Shown here piece by piece: positions 48,612 through 60,820 of a stretch of DNA of 64,000 nucleotides. Made by a program: the position numbers and the translations under genes. Source of the stretch: Mallotus nudiflorus (Eukaryota > Streptophyta > Magnoliopsida > Malpighiales > Euphorbiaceae); assembly GCA_947683625.1 (NCBI GenBank), contig CANTUR010000285.1, positions 124,001 to 188,000 on the forward strand, read 5' to 3'. The notes below the pieces were generated by a model. The model saw only the letters and a list, made by a program, of their open reading frames with translations, was not told where the DNA came from and ran no database searches. Each line of letters starts with the position of its first letter. The first letter of the stretch is position 1.

Positions 48612-49924
48612 TATTCGAAAAAAATTATTATATTTATTATTTAATTATGTTGAAATATAAAAATAAACATATTAATTAAATAATTTTAGACAATAAATTT
48701 TTTTAATTTCAACTTTATAGTAAATCTAATTTAAAATTTTCAAAACTAAAGCTATTAAAAAACTAAAATTTATTTAGAAAATAAATTAAAGTTAAATTTG
48801 AATAATAACAATTAATTATAAATTTAATCATCTATAATCATTTATATTTAAGCATGTCAAACTAATTAAAAGACAAAAAATAAACTAATCTATAAATTTA
48901 TAACAACAATTAAATAATTTTCCAATTAAAAATATTAAACTATCAACATGCTAATTATTAAAAAAAAAAAGCACGAAATAAACATAGAAGCACAATTGTA
49001 TTGATTTTTTTTCTATAACACTTTATTTTATAATATATTATTGGTAAATATTATTTTCAGCATAATTTTGCAAATTTATCGAACATTTTTCGTGGAGGGA
49101 AAATATTTATTTTAAGACCTAAAGAAACAAAAATATGTGAACATTATAGTAATTTCGTTTGGCTAGTAAAGGGAAAATGCAGCAGCGAAAACAAAAGGCG
49201 TGTACCATATACAAAGATATAATAAGGTTTACTTTTTTCACCCTCTTGTTTTCAACTCCTCCAAAACTTAATGATATATTATTTTTGAAAAATATTAATA
49301 TTTAACTATTTTCATATATAGCAATTTAAAAAATCATCTTCGATTTGCTATATTAAAATAATTATTTTTCTAAATACTTATTCTAAGTGTTTATATAAGT
49401 AAAGAATTATTATAATACTAAATTTTACATTTTTTTTTATATATATTTGAATATTATATGACCTTAGCATTAATGTATTGCACAACATGAGACAAACCTT
49501 CATTTTTAAATAGATGACGGTAAAAATTGAACTTTATACCTCAAATGATTGTATTGTATTATATTATAATTAAATTAATAATAATTCACATTTTAATTTT
49601 ATTATAATTAGATTAATTTGTATTGTATTAAGCTAGTCAATCATAATTAAGCTTAACACTTGAGGTTCCAAATGATTGATAGGGTATAAAGTAGCCATCC
49701 ATAACTAATAATCCAAAAACCTTTTAGAACAAAATACTAATTTGTTCTTAAAGGAAAAAAAAAAAAGATAATTAAGATAGTGATTAGTATTAATGGAGAA
49801 GACCTAATAAGGATTGAATAATGACTTTGTGGTCAGCCATCAAAATCACTCTGAAATGACTGAGTTTAGAGCTAATTTAGCTATGGTGGTTATGGAATTG
49901 GAAGCAAAAAACTATGCCACATAG
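48612..49924. other. AT-rich intergenic DNA
   Basis: No gene or element boundary recognised. Confidence 0.6.
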
Positions 49925-50440
49925 ATTGATTATGGAAAAATGGTCAATTTACCCCTTCAACTTGTATCAACAAGTCAAATGGATCAAATTTTAACTTTTT
50001 GAATAAATAAGTCCAATACTTTTATTTAAAAATTAAATAACCCAAAATTTTAGCTCCCAGACACACGTATATTACAATCTCTCTTTTAAAGTCAATTTTA
50101 AATTTTTTAAAATTAAATTTATTTTGTTTTTTAAAAATTAAATTAAATTAACATTCAATAGCCACGACTTTTCAAAACTCTCTTTTATCCTTATCTTTGT
50201 ATTTTATCATTCACTTTTAATTAATTAATTAACTTATTTATTTATTATCTTCATCTTCCTATCTCACTATCTTCATCAACGCCATTTTGTTCTTCTGTGT
50301 GTCAAAACTTAAAATTTTTCTTTGATTTCTTTGTATTTTTTTTCCTTTCTAATCACAACCAAAAGAAAAATAACTTCAAAATTACAACCAAAATCATTCA
50401 TCTCTTTCAATTTCTTGAAGTCCTAATTCTTATAGCAACA

Positions 50441-50441
<1 letters not shown>

Positions 50442-50471
<30 letters not shown>

Positions 50472-50492
50472 CTTCTTCTTCTTCTTCTTCTT
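50442..50492. repeat. Microsatellite (CTT)n
   Basis: Seventeen CTT/TTC units within the Mutator-like element. It creates a polyserine open frame on the plus strand that should not be read as a gene. Confidence 0.95.
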
Positions 50493-51172
50493 TATATTTT
50501 TATTTTTTATCTTTTATTCATGTTATCATATATTGATGTGTTTATTTGCACTAATTTTTCTAGTCCCCCACTCCTTTTTTTTTGTCAACAACTACAATGT
50601 TTTGGATTGCAGACCTAATTCTTCCTAAAATACTTTCGACATTAGAAACATTCATTCATCAACCAAATAGCAAAGATAGTTTTTTAGGACATTAATGAAC
50701 TTGTAGCCAATTGGTTTTTGACTTTGAAATTTTATAGTATTGAGAAAATAGAGTTTTGTCTTTATCCCACCAATGTTTTATAGATTTATTTTTGGTGTGA
50801 AGTTCTATATGTGTTGTCTGTAATTTTAGATATTTTGAAAATATTGATGGTCGTATTGTATTTGATGGTCTATGTAATCTTGATAAATGAAAGAAAAAAA
50901 AAAGGTTGATATGTCCACTGACGCTTGTAAATACATGATCATACAACATCTTGATTTGAAAACAAACAAACACAACTGGAATAGAGATGAAGAAGATGCA
51001 AATGATAAAAAAGATTGAGAGGTGGAGAGCAAATATGGAAAATAAAAGAGTGGAAATGATTTTAGATTCTTAGATACAGATCGATTGTTAATATGGTTTA
51101 TGCAACTTTTGGTGGTAGTGGTGGTTCCCTGGAGGATTTGAAGATGGAGTAAGGATTTTGAAGGTTTATGAT

Positions 51173-51632
51173 TGATATCCTATATTAATATTCTCTTCTA
51201 ATAAAGGTTATATTCCTTCAAAAAGGAGGATTACTTAAATAAAAAGAAAGTTTAATGAGGAAGTCTACTTTACAAAGGAAGTCTCATTCTCTCCTAAACA
51301 AGGCAATTCTACAAGACTATTGAATCATATTCCTTAGAGGTTTGAACAATACCTTTTCCCTGCATATACATCTTATGTCATTCATTCATCATCTCCATAT
51401 AACATCACACTCTACATCAAGATATCACTCCATCACTCAATCACCTCATCATACAAATAACCACTCTTTGTTCTCTATTATATTCTATTATACCTAATTG
51501 CTTTATTATATTTTTTCCTCATACCATTATTAACTTAAGCTTCGGAGTGTTTATGAGGGAAACCCTGCCCCTTTACCTATTCTCCTCATTGATGCAGGTT
51601 CCACAAGCAACAGATTCAATTTGAAGTTATCA
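51173..51632 (+). repeat. LARD-like element, 5' LTR
   Basis: Matches 56328-56780 (for example AATGAGGAAGTCTACT and GTGTTTATG.GGGAAACCCTG in both). The primer binding site follows after two bases. Confidence 0.93.
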
Positions 51633-52599
51633 AGTGGCGCTGTCTATGGGGAAAAACCTAACTCATTTTATTTTTCTTTAAAATAAAATAATTGAGAGCA
51701 AGGCATAATCGAATTAAATCCTGAATTATCTTTACCTATTAGGAATCTAGCTTGACTACTCAAAGATACAACTAAATCACACTTTCCCTAAGCATGATTG
51801 TGAAGAATTCCAATCCTGTCATCAATAGTAAACTCAAATTGAAATAATGTAGAGATTGTCAAGGCAAAGTGAATTGTAGAAGGTTAAGTTTCTCATTGCT
51901 CTTATGTTGTGGTCTTAAACGCTTGGCACCCACCCTGAAAGTTGAAGTAAAGGGCACTGCTTATTAACTTGGGATTGGCATTGCTAGCAATTAAAATTGG
52001 GTTTTGCTCTTGAATAAGATAAACTCATGGAAGCTGCAAATTCAATTCATACACTAGGACTTTCTTTGTCGTGATCATTGTTTCTTCAGTTAGCATCAAA
52101 ATTGCAAATATATTTTTACATAATATTATGTGAAAATATTTTCAACAAAATACAAAAAGTATGACTTGCTCTCACTTTGCTCAAGATGATTAAGGGCTCT
52201 TCAAAGGTGGACATAGTAATAAGATTTGATCCACAAGACTCTTTGGTCCATGATATAAATACACGCAGATATCAATCACCATTTCTCAATTGCCATGGTT
52301 CTTCATAAAGGGTTATTTTTTTGCCAGTTTATTCTTAATCAAGCATTATCAATGCTCACAATGGAATCACATACTAAAATCATAGCACTATAATCATCAC
52401 AACGATTAGCCAAAGAATAAATATCATTGGAATAAGCACCAAGTTGATGGTATTAAGATTGTGATAGCTTTAGCAGTATTACATTTACATAAATCATCAG
52501 AGAGAGATTCATGCAAAGCAATAACTTCGGGCCATACCTTAAGTAGCTTTTCATTAGCTATAGTATATGTATTTATCACTAACCAACGTTGGAGATCAT

Positions 52600-53700
52600 T
52601 TCATTGAGCATTGATGACCGAGTACTGAAGCTCTAGCTATCCGAGCATTAACTCTATATGAGCACTCAAAACACTAAAGCCAGGAGATAATCAGTTACTA
52701 GGGTCGATCAATAAGTGACGACCATTAAGATCTAAATTACATATATAAGCTTCAAGTTATGTTTAAGACTTCTGAGCATCAAGCTCTGTCACCTGCTGAA
52801 CCATGAATTTTGATCAACTATGCAACCTCTAAGTACCAAGTTCATATGCTTATTATCAAACATCCATCGAGCTCTGAGCTTCAAACTTCAAAGCATTAAT
52901 GCCTAGAAACAGTTAGGCATCTGAGTACGAGCATCCAAGTTTGAACATTAAAGAGTCCGAGTATCAAGAGCTCCGAGAATCAAGTCACTAAAGCATATCC
53001 ACACTCGAACATCTGAGTATAGCTCTCAGTCCTGATTTTTATTTGAAATGAGCATTGAGCTTGGTTTCTAAAAGTCTGGATTCCTCATTACTAAAGATTG
53101 AGGCTATGATTGGTTGGATTTAAGTATCTATCAAATTTCGAGCATCAGACATCGACTTTATGACCATTCAAACTCCAAGAAATGAGCTATCAATCTAAAG
53201 TTAACAATCATACAGATTTGATATTCTCTAGTTGGTATGATTTCTTAGGACATATGAGCAAGCCATCTCATAAAATATATTCTTAGCTGACAAATTTCAT
53301 CCATGTTATTCTTTGTCGTCAAAGTTTTATAGCCAGATAAGATATATAAATCTTTAAACAACTACCATCTTCATCAACTTGAGAAAAAATGAACTGTAAT
53401 AAAAAAACTACAAAAAAAGGGGTGACAATATGTAAAAGAATGTTAATGACCAAGTATTTGAGTACCCAAATTCGAGCATCACAGCACTAAAGACTAGAGA
53501 TAAGTAGTCATCCGGATTAACTAACCAGAAAGAAGTTAATCTCGAAAGTTGGACATTCAGAGAATTCAAGATTTTGAGGTGACAAGCATCAAACAAGTAT
53601 TGAGCTCCGGACATTTAGCATCCAACAAGATTCATAAGCACTTAGACTCCAAGCATCAAACAATAAATTCTAAGACAATCGATCACTAGAGTTTATTACT
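52600..53700 (+). repeat. Degenerate GAGCATC/GAGCTC-rich region
   Basis: Short motifs of the type CGAGCATC, GAGCTC and AAGCATC recur every 15-40 bp through about 1.1 kb of the LARD interior. In one plus-strand frame they give repeated Glu-His/Tyr-Gln-Ala/Glu-Leu-like residues broken by stops. It may be a decayed repetitive ORF or simple tandem decay. Confidence 0.5.
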
Positions 53701-54189
53701 CTTTAGCTTATGGGAGTCTCGGAGAACACTATCTCGGAGCCAAAATCTTACTATTGGGATTCTGAGTTAAACAAAAATGAAAAAAGGAATTATATCACTA
53801 AAGATTTGAGCCAAGCAAAGCCCTCGCCAGCTCCACTTTCAATTCTAGGAAGATAGGGCATGTTAGTTTTAAGGCTATCCCAATTTTATAGTCACTTGTG
53901 CCATATGAACATTTAGTGGAATGGGTTCTGGTGATAACGTCAAAGGAAAAAAAAAACAACAACAGGTGGACCCAATTTGGATAGGTTGTCACAAGGTGAT
54001 CATCAAGACAGTTGTCTCCCTTACATGCATGCATATGGCTTTTCTTGTGTTAGCGGATGGCCTCACTACCACTTAAATTTTATGAAGTGGCCTTAGTGCA
54101 ATGAAAAATGCATAATTAAGGATGAATTATATAATTGTACTCGGACTAGACTAATAGCTTCAACTTGGAGTCCTTATTTTTCTCAGTTA

Positions 54190-55020
54190 AAATTAAGTAA
54201 ACAACGAACATAAATATTCATTACTTCCAGAGGTGAAACAAGAGCACTACAACCAAGATAAGTTTATTTCCTAATTATTTATTTTCATACCCATTTTTCT
54301 TAAATTATTATCACTTGTTATACAAGGATTGACCATTAATTGAGATGGATTAAGCAATCCTGAGATTCTTGTTCTTTTATTATTTATTATTACAGTAAAA
54401 CAATACAAGTGTAGATGTTACTATGAGCACCTCAACGTCGATACTCAGGACTATAAAAACAAAAAATCATCATGGCCTTTAGGAACTTGATCTAGCTCTT
54501 AATCTCGAAGTAGTATATTCGGATGGTATATTTTCATAAAGTTGGATATACACAAAATGCTAATGATTTGGATACACACAAACTTGGACAGTACATGGCA
54601 CCAAATTAAAGCCAATTAAAACTTGGATATTCAACATTATATAAAGCAAAAATCATGGCAGTCATTTAAGCAGTAATTAAGGCAAACAACAAACATAAAT
54701 ATTCATTAAACTCGAAAGCGGGACAAGAGGTCATCAAAGATAAATTTTCTCTTTTTTCTTAATTATTTATTTTTACATTTATCTTCACTTAATTATTTAT
54801 TCTTATATGAATATTTATAGCTCGCCATATAAGCACGCTTACACATCTACACATAGATGCTCATCCATATATACATTATTGTTATTTATGAAAAACATAC
54901 ATTAATCACATTGAAATATTTATTACATGAGGGTTGACCATCAATTAAGATCGATCAAATGATCCTAAAATTCTTGTTAATTTATCTCTCGTTATAAATG
55001 AAGATGCTACATTAAAGCAC
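54190..55020 (+). repeat. Imperfect direct duplication in LARD interior
   Basis: 54195-54430 and about 54675-55015 share, in the same order, ACAACGAACATAAATATTCATT, TAATTATTTATTTT, GGATTGACCATTAATTGAGAT and AAGTGTAGATGTTAC-like blocks, with the second copy longer and diverged. Confidence 0.65.
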
Positions 55021-55689
55021 CCATCAATCCAAACAATTGGACACTTTGATCATCTCACTTGGCATCAACATATAGAGATTGTCAAAAGACATTAGACACA
55101 TTGCCAAATAACCCTAAGATGAACAAGCATTCATTCATGCTCAAACAAAAATTGGTGGCTCCCGGTCAAAACTGGATTCAACAATACTCAGACAAATTCA
55201 TCTCTACAACAGATCCTTGTTCATGAAATTTTAAAGAATGTTTAGCAAGTAAAAGACTAGAATGGAGACAAGTATACCCCCTATATAGCCATACAAACTC
55301 AAAGCACAATTTTAAAACATTATAACCAACATCACACGCTACCCTCTAGTCAAGAAGAAGGGCAACCTTGGCCTTTCACCTGAACTACAATGCTCATCTC
55401 ATGACTTCGATTGAGCAAGCCTAAAATTTTAGCCCTTCAAAACTTATCTTCCTTTATTTAAAAAAACCCTCACTAAATTACTATCCTATATTATGGAGCT
55501 CAGATTGAAAGGACTTAAACTCACTACTAGGATCACAAATATCCTTCCTTTTGTGAAAATACTAAAAATAACAAATGCTTGGAAAATTAAATATTTATAG
55601 CAATAATGTTTGAACTCTAAATCAATCATTATTCTGACTAGGCAACTACCATCAATAAAGTTATTAAAGTTTATAACCAAGCAACATTG

Positions 55690-56010
55690 TACAGCACTCA
55701 GGCCGCGCTTCTAATGCACTGAGAATATACGGCACTTGGGTTGGGCTTCTAATGCACCAAGAATCTAAGTCTAATGACTAAAGTTGGCACCCTCAAGTCG
55801 CTTCAACAATACTGAGGTTTCGAGCATATAAGCCTCGAGTCATATCACTGAGCATCTAAGCCTTAAGCATCTAAGTCCAATGACTAAAGCTGGCACTCTC
55901 AAGTCACTTCTATAGTATTGAGATTCGACACTCGGGCTATGCTTTTAATGCATCGAGATTATCTAGCACTCCGACCATGCTTTTAATACACTGACTATCA
56001 AAACTCTAGT
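55690..56010 (+). repeat. Degenerate tandem repeats in LARD interior
   Basis: CTAAGTC(T/C)AATGACTAAAG(T/C)TGGCAC(C/T)CTCAAGTC occurs twice (55765 and 55870), and GC(T/C)T(C/T)TAATGCA(C/T)(T/C)GAGA-type units occur at 55708, 55748, 55940 and 55978. Confidence 0.7.
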
Positions 56011-56327
56011 CACGACTGGGTCTGCTAAGTTCTCTTCGTACTAACAGGTTATTCCCTTACACCAAACATTTTTATTGCAGGTTTTATGCACTCAAGTCCA
56101 ACTGGCACTTCAATGATGTTCTTATACAATAATTTCAAGACTTGGTACTGAGCTTCATCTTTTCTTATGATTGAGACTAGCGACTTTAACTCGCCCTTCC
56201 ATATCAGATGTAATTACTCAAACAGTCTCTCTTTATAGGCAAAAGAATGACGTTTCTATAATCTTATAGACCTAGGTATATCGGATAAAAATATCTAAAC
56301 ATACTTTCAGGGGGGACTCTTGATTTC

Positions 56328-56780
56328 TGATATCAGTATCCTATTCTAATAAGGGTTATATTCCCCCAAATAGAAGGATTACTTGAATAATAAGAAACCT
56401 TAATGAGGAAGTCTACTCTACAAAGGAAGTTTCCTTCTCTCCTAAATAAGGCAATCCTACAAGACTAAGAAATCATATTCCTAAGAGGTTTAAGCAATAC
56501 CTTTTCCTTATATATACATCTCATGTCATTCATTCATCGTCTCCATATAATATGACACTCTACATCAAGACATTATTTCATCACTCCATCACCTCATCAT
56601 ACAAACAACCACTCTTTATTATATATTCTATTTTATTATGCCTATTTGGTTTATTATATTTTTTTCTTATAACATTACTGACTTAAGCTTCAGAGTGTTT
56701 ATGGGGGAAACCCTGTGCCTTTACCCATTCTCCTCGTCGATGCAGGTTCCATAAGTAAGAGATTCAATTCGAAGTTATCA
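56328..56780 (+). repeat. LARD-like element, 3' LTR
   Basis: Partner of 51173-51632. Preceded by the polypurine tract and followed by TSD ATGAT. Confidence 0.93.
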
Positions 56781-57391
56781 ATGATCTTTCATTTGAAGTT
56801 TTAACCTTTTTATTAAAATAGGATTGAATTGTTTATGGTATTGATAATGTGATAATTAATATAGTTGAATCTTTCTTGAGCTATCATTAAACTTTAGATT
56901 TAGTGATAATTGCTTATGACCTTAATCATCTAGATTTAGCTCTTCCTCAAATCTCTTATTCTACCGAGATCTCTTATTTCTCTTCAATAATGCAATTGTT
57001 GTTTTTTTCCAAATCTTTTGATGAATCGATCACCTATGAACTTAGATTGCTTTTCTCAAATGAAATGATAAAAAGACTAAAAAATATGAATTGATTTCAA
57101 TACTATAAGATATCCCATTGTAGGCTAATATTGAATTTGAAAGATCAATTATTGTTTGTCACAAGCAGAGTCTAAAGGATTTTCTTAATAAAATATTCAA
57201 TATATAATTTTCACTTTCTTCTCGAGGAAGTTGTATTGCACGCACATAATTTGGTTAAAAAATGGGTTTATTAGGCCTTTAAATAGAGGTATTAGATTTA
57301 TTTGTTCAAAAGTTAAAATTTGATCTATTTGACCTTTAGATATAAGTTTGAGGAGCAAATTGACCATTTGTCCTATTGATTATTTTGCATT

Positions 57392-58425
57392 GGCCAAATG
57401 CTCTATTTCACACATGAACTTTACCTTTTTAACCCATGATACACCTTAACTTTCATTGTGACCAATACAACATATAAACTTCTATTTAGAACCTATTTCA
57501 CACCTGTAAATCTTTTTTTATTCTATATAACCCATCAATTGCTAGAGTGAACAAGCGCGCAATTCCACTTTCCTTCACGCATGTGAAGTGATATGTTTTG
57601 ATGATGTGTATGAGTAAAAAGAAAAAAATATATATACAAAATAATGTGCATAAAAATAGAGACTAAAATAAACTTTTATAAGGACTAAAATAAACTTTAT
57701 AGGGACTAAAATAAATAAAGTTTGAAACTTTTGTTTCAATAACACCGTCTTCAACCTCCATCAGCATCCTATTACAAGCAAATTAATCAATTTTCTAAGA
57801 TACCAATACTCATAACAAGAATTAACCAACACCACCATAACTATCTCCACCATCATAACAATCACTATTAGAATCAATTGCAAACAAATAAACAAAAATT
57901 CATAGGATTAACTCAGAAAAAAAAAATCCCCATCTTACAACCTGAGTCTAATCACTCTTTCCTTTTTCCTCTCTTCTCACTTCTCACCACTAACCTCTTA
58001 TTCTCTCCCACGATTCAACAAAATGAAGGTCCCTTCATGGATAGCCTCCACCTGCGCCAATCTTAACTCCACAACTAAACACCGTCCCTCCAACATCATC
58101 ATCACCTCAATTTACTGATTATAAATTCAAGTGCATTAAAACCACATCAACTAAAAATTCAAAGCTAAACTTAAAAGAAATTATAGAGATCTCTAGCTAC
58201 AAATAAAAGTAGCAAACCCCATTAAAATCCAAACACATATTTGTTGTAGAAAACAAATGTTAAATCACAAATCTAAAAATCCCATTTACATGCATTATTT
58301 TTATGTGTTGTAGGTCCAAAATAGGTCTAAAATTAAAGTTCAAATGTGCTATTGGTCATAATGAAAATTGAAATGTGTCATGGTTAAAAGTGTAAAATTC
58401 AGATGTGGAATAAAGCATTCGGCCA
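57392..58425. mobile_element. Small Mutator-like TIR element
   Basis: About 110-bp inverted repeats: left GGCCAAATGCTCTATTTCAC, right (reverse complement) GGCCGAATGCTTTATTCCAC, continuing through TTTTCATT.TGACCAATA and AACTT.TA.TTTAGA.CCTATTT. The likely 9-bp TSD is TTTTGCATT (57383-57391) and TTGTGCATT (58426-58434), one mismatch. No transposase. The middle (57720-58250) is richer in C and of unknown origin. Its left target duplication touches the right one of the preceding Mutator-like element. Confidence 0.75.
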
Positions 58426-58434
58426 TTGTGCATT

Positions 58435-60337
58435 TAATTGATGGTGAAGGTTGGGTCTAATTTGTATAAATCTTCAAAGGCCTAGCATTATTGAGTGCAT
58501 GTATAGTTCAAGAAAAATATATGATATTGTAGCAAAAGTTCAAATTTGGTGTGCCAGTTTTGTTTTCATGAAGTTAATCTTCCTCCAGGTTATTAATTAT
58601 CTCAAATTGTAATTTTTTCTTTTTGCCCATCAACAATTCTATACAAAATTTGATTGTTTGGATTTAATTTGAGTTTGTGTTTTATGTAATTAATTGATTC
58701 TAATTTCATTGTCACACTTCAATTTCATCAATAATTCAATAGTTTTTCTTAGAAACTTCACATGAATTAATGAATTAACTGGCTCAAAATTTACTGAATC
58801 AACTAAAACTATAGGATAATGTAAGGAGAAGTTATATAGTGGTCATAAACTACCAATTCGCTATCTTTTTCTGCAAAAATCATAATTTAGGAGAATATAT
58901 ATGAATTCGTCATACGATAAGAAGATCATATCTTATAATTAATTAATTATTATTTTTTAATTAATTTAGCGTGATTGATTTAATTTCTTAATTATATGTA
59001 ATGAATTGGTGGTACGTGACTGTTAAATTTCTCAAATGTAAGAGGCAATTGACTGGCATATTTTATTCTTGGGCTTACATTTTGGGTTATTACTTTGTCT
59101 AGAACTAAGACTGGAATTGAGGAACTAGTCATGTGCACTTTTTCAAATAATTTAGTAATTCTACTCGTCTATTCAATGTTTAATTCTATGGCGTGAAGAA
59201 GTGGGTGTTCAAACCTCAATAATGTTGGATTCGTCAATCTATGCAAATACTTCATTTTAAAATTTCAAATAAAATATTAAATTACAAAAAATAAAACATT
59301 CAAATAGTCAATTATTAAAAATTATTGCGAATTTTTACTAGTTCATATTTTAAATTACTTACAAATTAATTTCAAATATTCGTTAATTTAATTTTAAACA
59401 ATTATTAAATAAAAAATTATTAGAATGTAAATGCACGATCAAATTCAATTCACACTCAAATTTCTAAAAGTCATTTCAATTCCTATCATCTTTATCATAG
59501 TTTTTGAATATTGAAGATTTCTTGGACGGCTGAGAGAAAGTAAAAATTAAATTCTTAATATATAAATATTCAAAGAAAATTATATCATTAAACTACTTGA
59601 AAGAGGTTGCTAATATTGAAGTTGTAAATTGGGATGAATTTAGGAGTTTTTATATAAATATACACATAATAAAAAAATAGTTAACCTTAAAAATTTTTAA
59701 AACTATTTTTTTAACTTTTTTCCTTTTAAATATAATTCATTCTCCTTACCATTCTTATTTTTAGGGTTGTCTTTTTTTTTCTTGAACTTTTTTTTACTTT
59801 ATATATTTTTTTCAACATTTTTTTAATTTTTTAATTTTTATTTTATTTTATACTGTTTTCATTTTTTTCTCAATAATTTTTTACTGTCTTCATCTATATT
59901 TTTCTCAATATTTTTTTGTTAAACATTTTTTTCTATTTTTATAGTAATATATTTTTTTCTCAACTTTTTTTACTCAATATTTTTTTTAATTTTTAAGGTG
60001 TAGTCTTCATTTTATTCTCAACGTTTTCTTTTTTTTTTCTTAATATTTTTTTCTCGTAAGATTTTTTTTTCAAATGAATAATTATGAACTAAATATCTTA
60101 AATTGTTGTTAAATAAAATAATAAATATCTTCAATTGTTGTAACAATAATAAATAAATAAAATTTTCTCCTTTTATATTCTTAAAGATACGAATTTTATT
60201 TTCTTACTTTTAATTTGTTTATTAAAATGTTTTAAAGTTTTTTTAAATTATTTAATACTAATTAATCATCAATATTTAACAAGTTTACAATACTTATGAT
60301 GTATTTATAATATAAAAAAAAGCTAAAAAAAGTAAAA
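58435..60337. other. AT-rich intergenic DNA with T-rich block
   Basis: No gene. 59760-60075 is an extreme T-rich stretch with recurrent CTCAATATTTTTT-like units, probably degenerate simple sequence. Confidence 0.6.
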
Positions 60338-60820
60338 AAAGTAAAAATCAACAAACTGAAACATCAACAAAAACTAAAAACAACAACTAAAACAACAAAA
60401 ATTAACAAAACTTATGTTGTTGACTTTTGTTGCTTGTTATTTATTGTTTATATTATTTTTCATTATTAATGATAAAATTAAGACTATAAATAAAATTTTT
60501 ATTTTTATTAGTATTAATGATAAAAATGATTCTTTTTTTTATATATCTCATAATTTTTGTTATTGTTATTTTTTTTACTTTTAAAAAAAAACAAATATTA
60601 AATAAAGAGAAACAACAACAAAAATTGAAAACTTCAACGAAAACAATAAAATCAATAAAAGTAATAAAAAATTGCAGTTGTTGATATTTATTTTCTTTTT
60701 AGTTTTTTCATCATTAATAATAAAATGAAGACCATAAATATAATTTTTAGTTTTATTACTGTCAATAATAAAAAAAATGATTTGTTTGATATATTTCATA
60801 ATTTTTTTGTTATTTTTATT
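60338..60820. repeat. Tandem duplication, about 260-bp period
   Basis: Two units (about 60338-60575 and 60600-60820) share, in order, a CAACAA/AAACAACA-rich part, a GTTGTTGA(C/T)-(A/T)TTT part, ATTAAT(G/A)ATAAAAT(T/G)AAGAC(T/C)ATAAAT, and ATAT(C/T)TCATAATTTTTGTTATT. Each unit can fold because its CAACAA part is complementary to its TTGTTG part. Confidence 0.7.

Larger units (their letters stand above)
51173..56780 (+). mobile_element. Non-coding LTR retrotransposon (LARD-like), nested
   Basis: LTRs of about 455 bp (51173-51632 and 56328-56780), each TGATATC...TTATCA, are flanked by the perfect TSD ATGAT (51168-51172 and 56781-56785). A primer site TGGCGCTGTCTATGGGGA lies at 51635-51652 and a polypurine tract CAGGGGGGACT at 56308-56318, so it is oriented plus. 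The 4.7-kb interior has no gag, protease, RT or integrase that I can find. It must have moved with proteins from another, probably Gypsy, element. The interior holds duplications and a recurrent GAGCATC-type motif (listed separately). It sits inside a Mutator-like element. Confidence 0.9.
49934..57374. mobile_element. Mutator-like element (non-autonomous) carrying an LTR element
   Basis: Long terminal inverted repeats of roughly 120-160 bp: the left starts GGAAAAATGGTCAATTTA and the reverse complement of the right starts AGGACAAATGGTCAATTTG, with similarity continuing through ATCAAATTTTAACTTTT and beyond. A 9-bp TSD, ATTGATTAT, lies at 49925-49933 and 57375-57383; 9 bp and long TIRs are Mutator traits. 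Without the nested LTR element (51173-56780 plus TSD) the unit is about 1.8 kb. No transposase is visible. Contents include a (CTT)n run at 50442-50492 and unidentified AT-rich DNA. Confidence 0.85.

Noticed and set aside
50297..50536. Open frame with a polyserine run
   Set aside because: Produced by the (CTT)n microsatellite; no domain or codon pattern.
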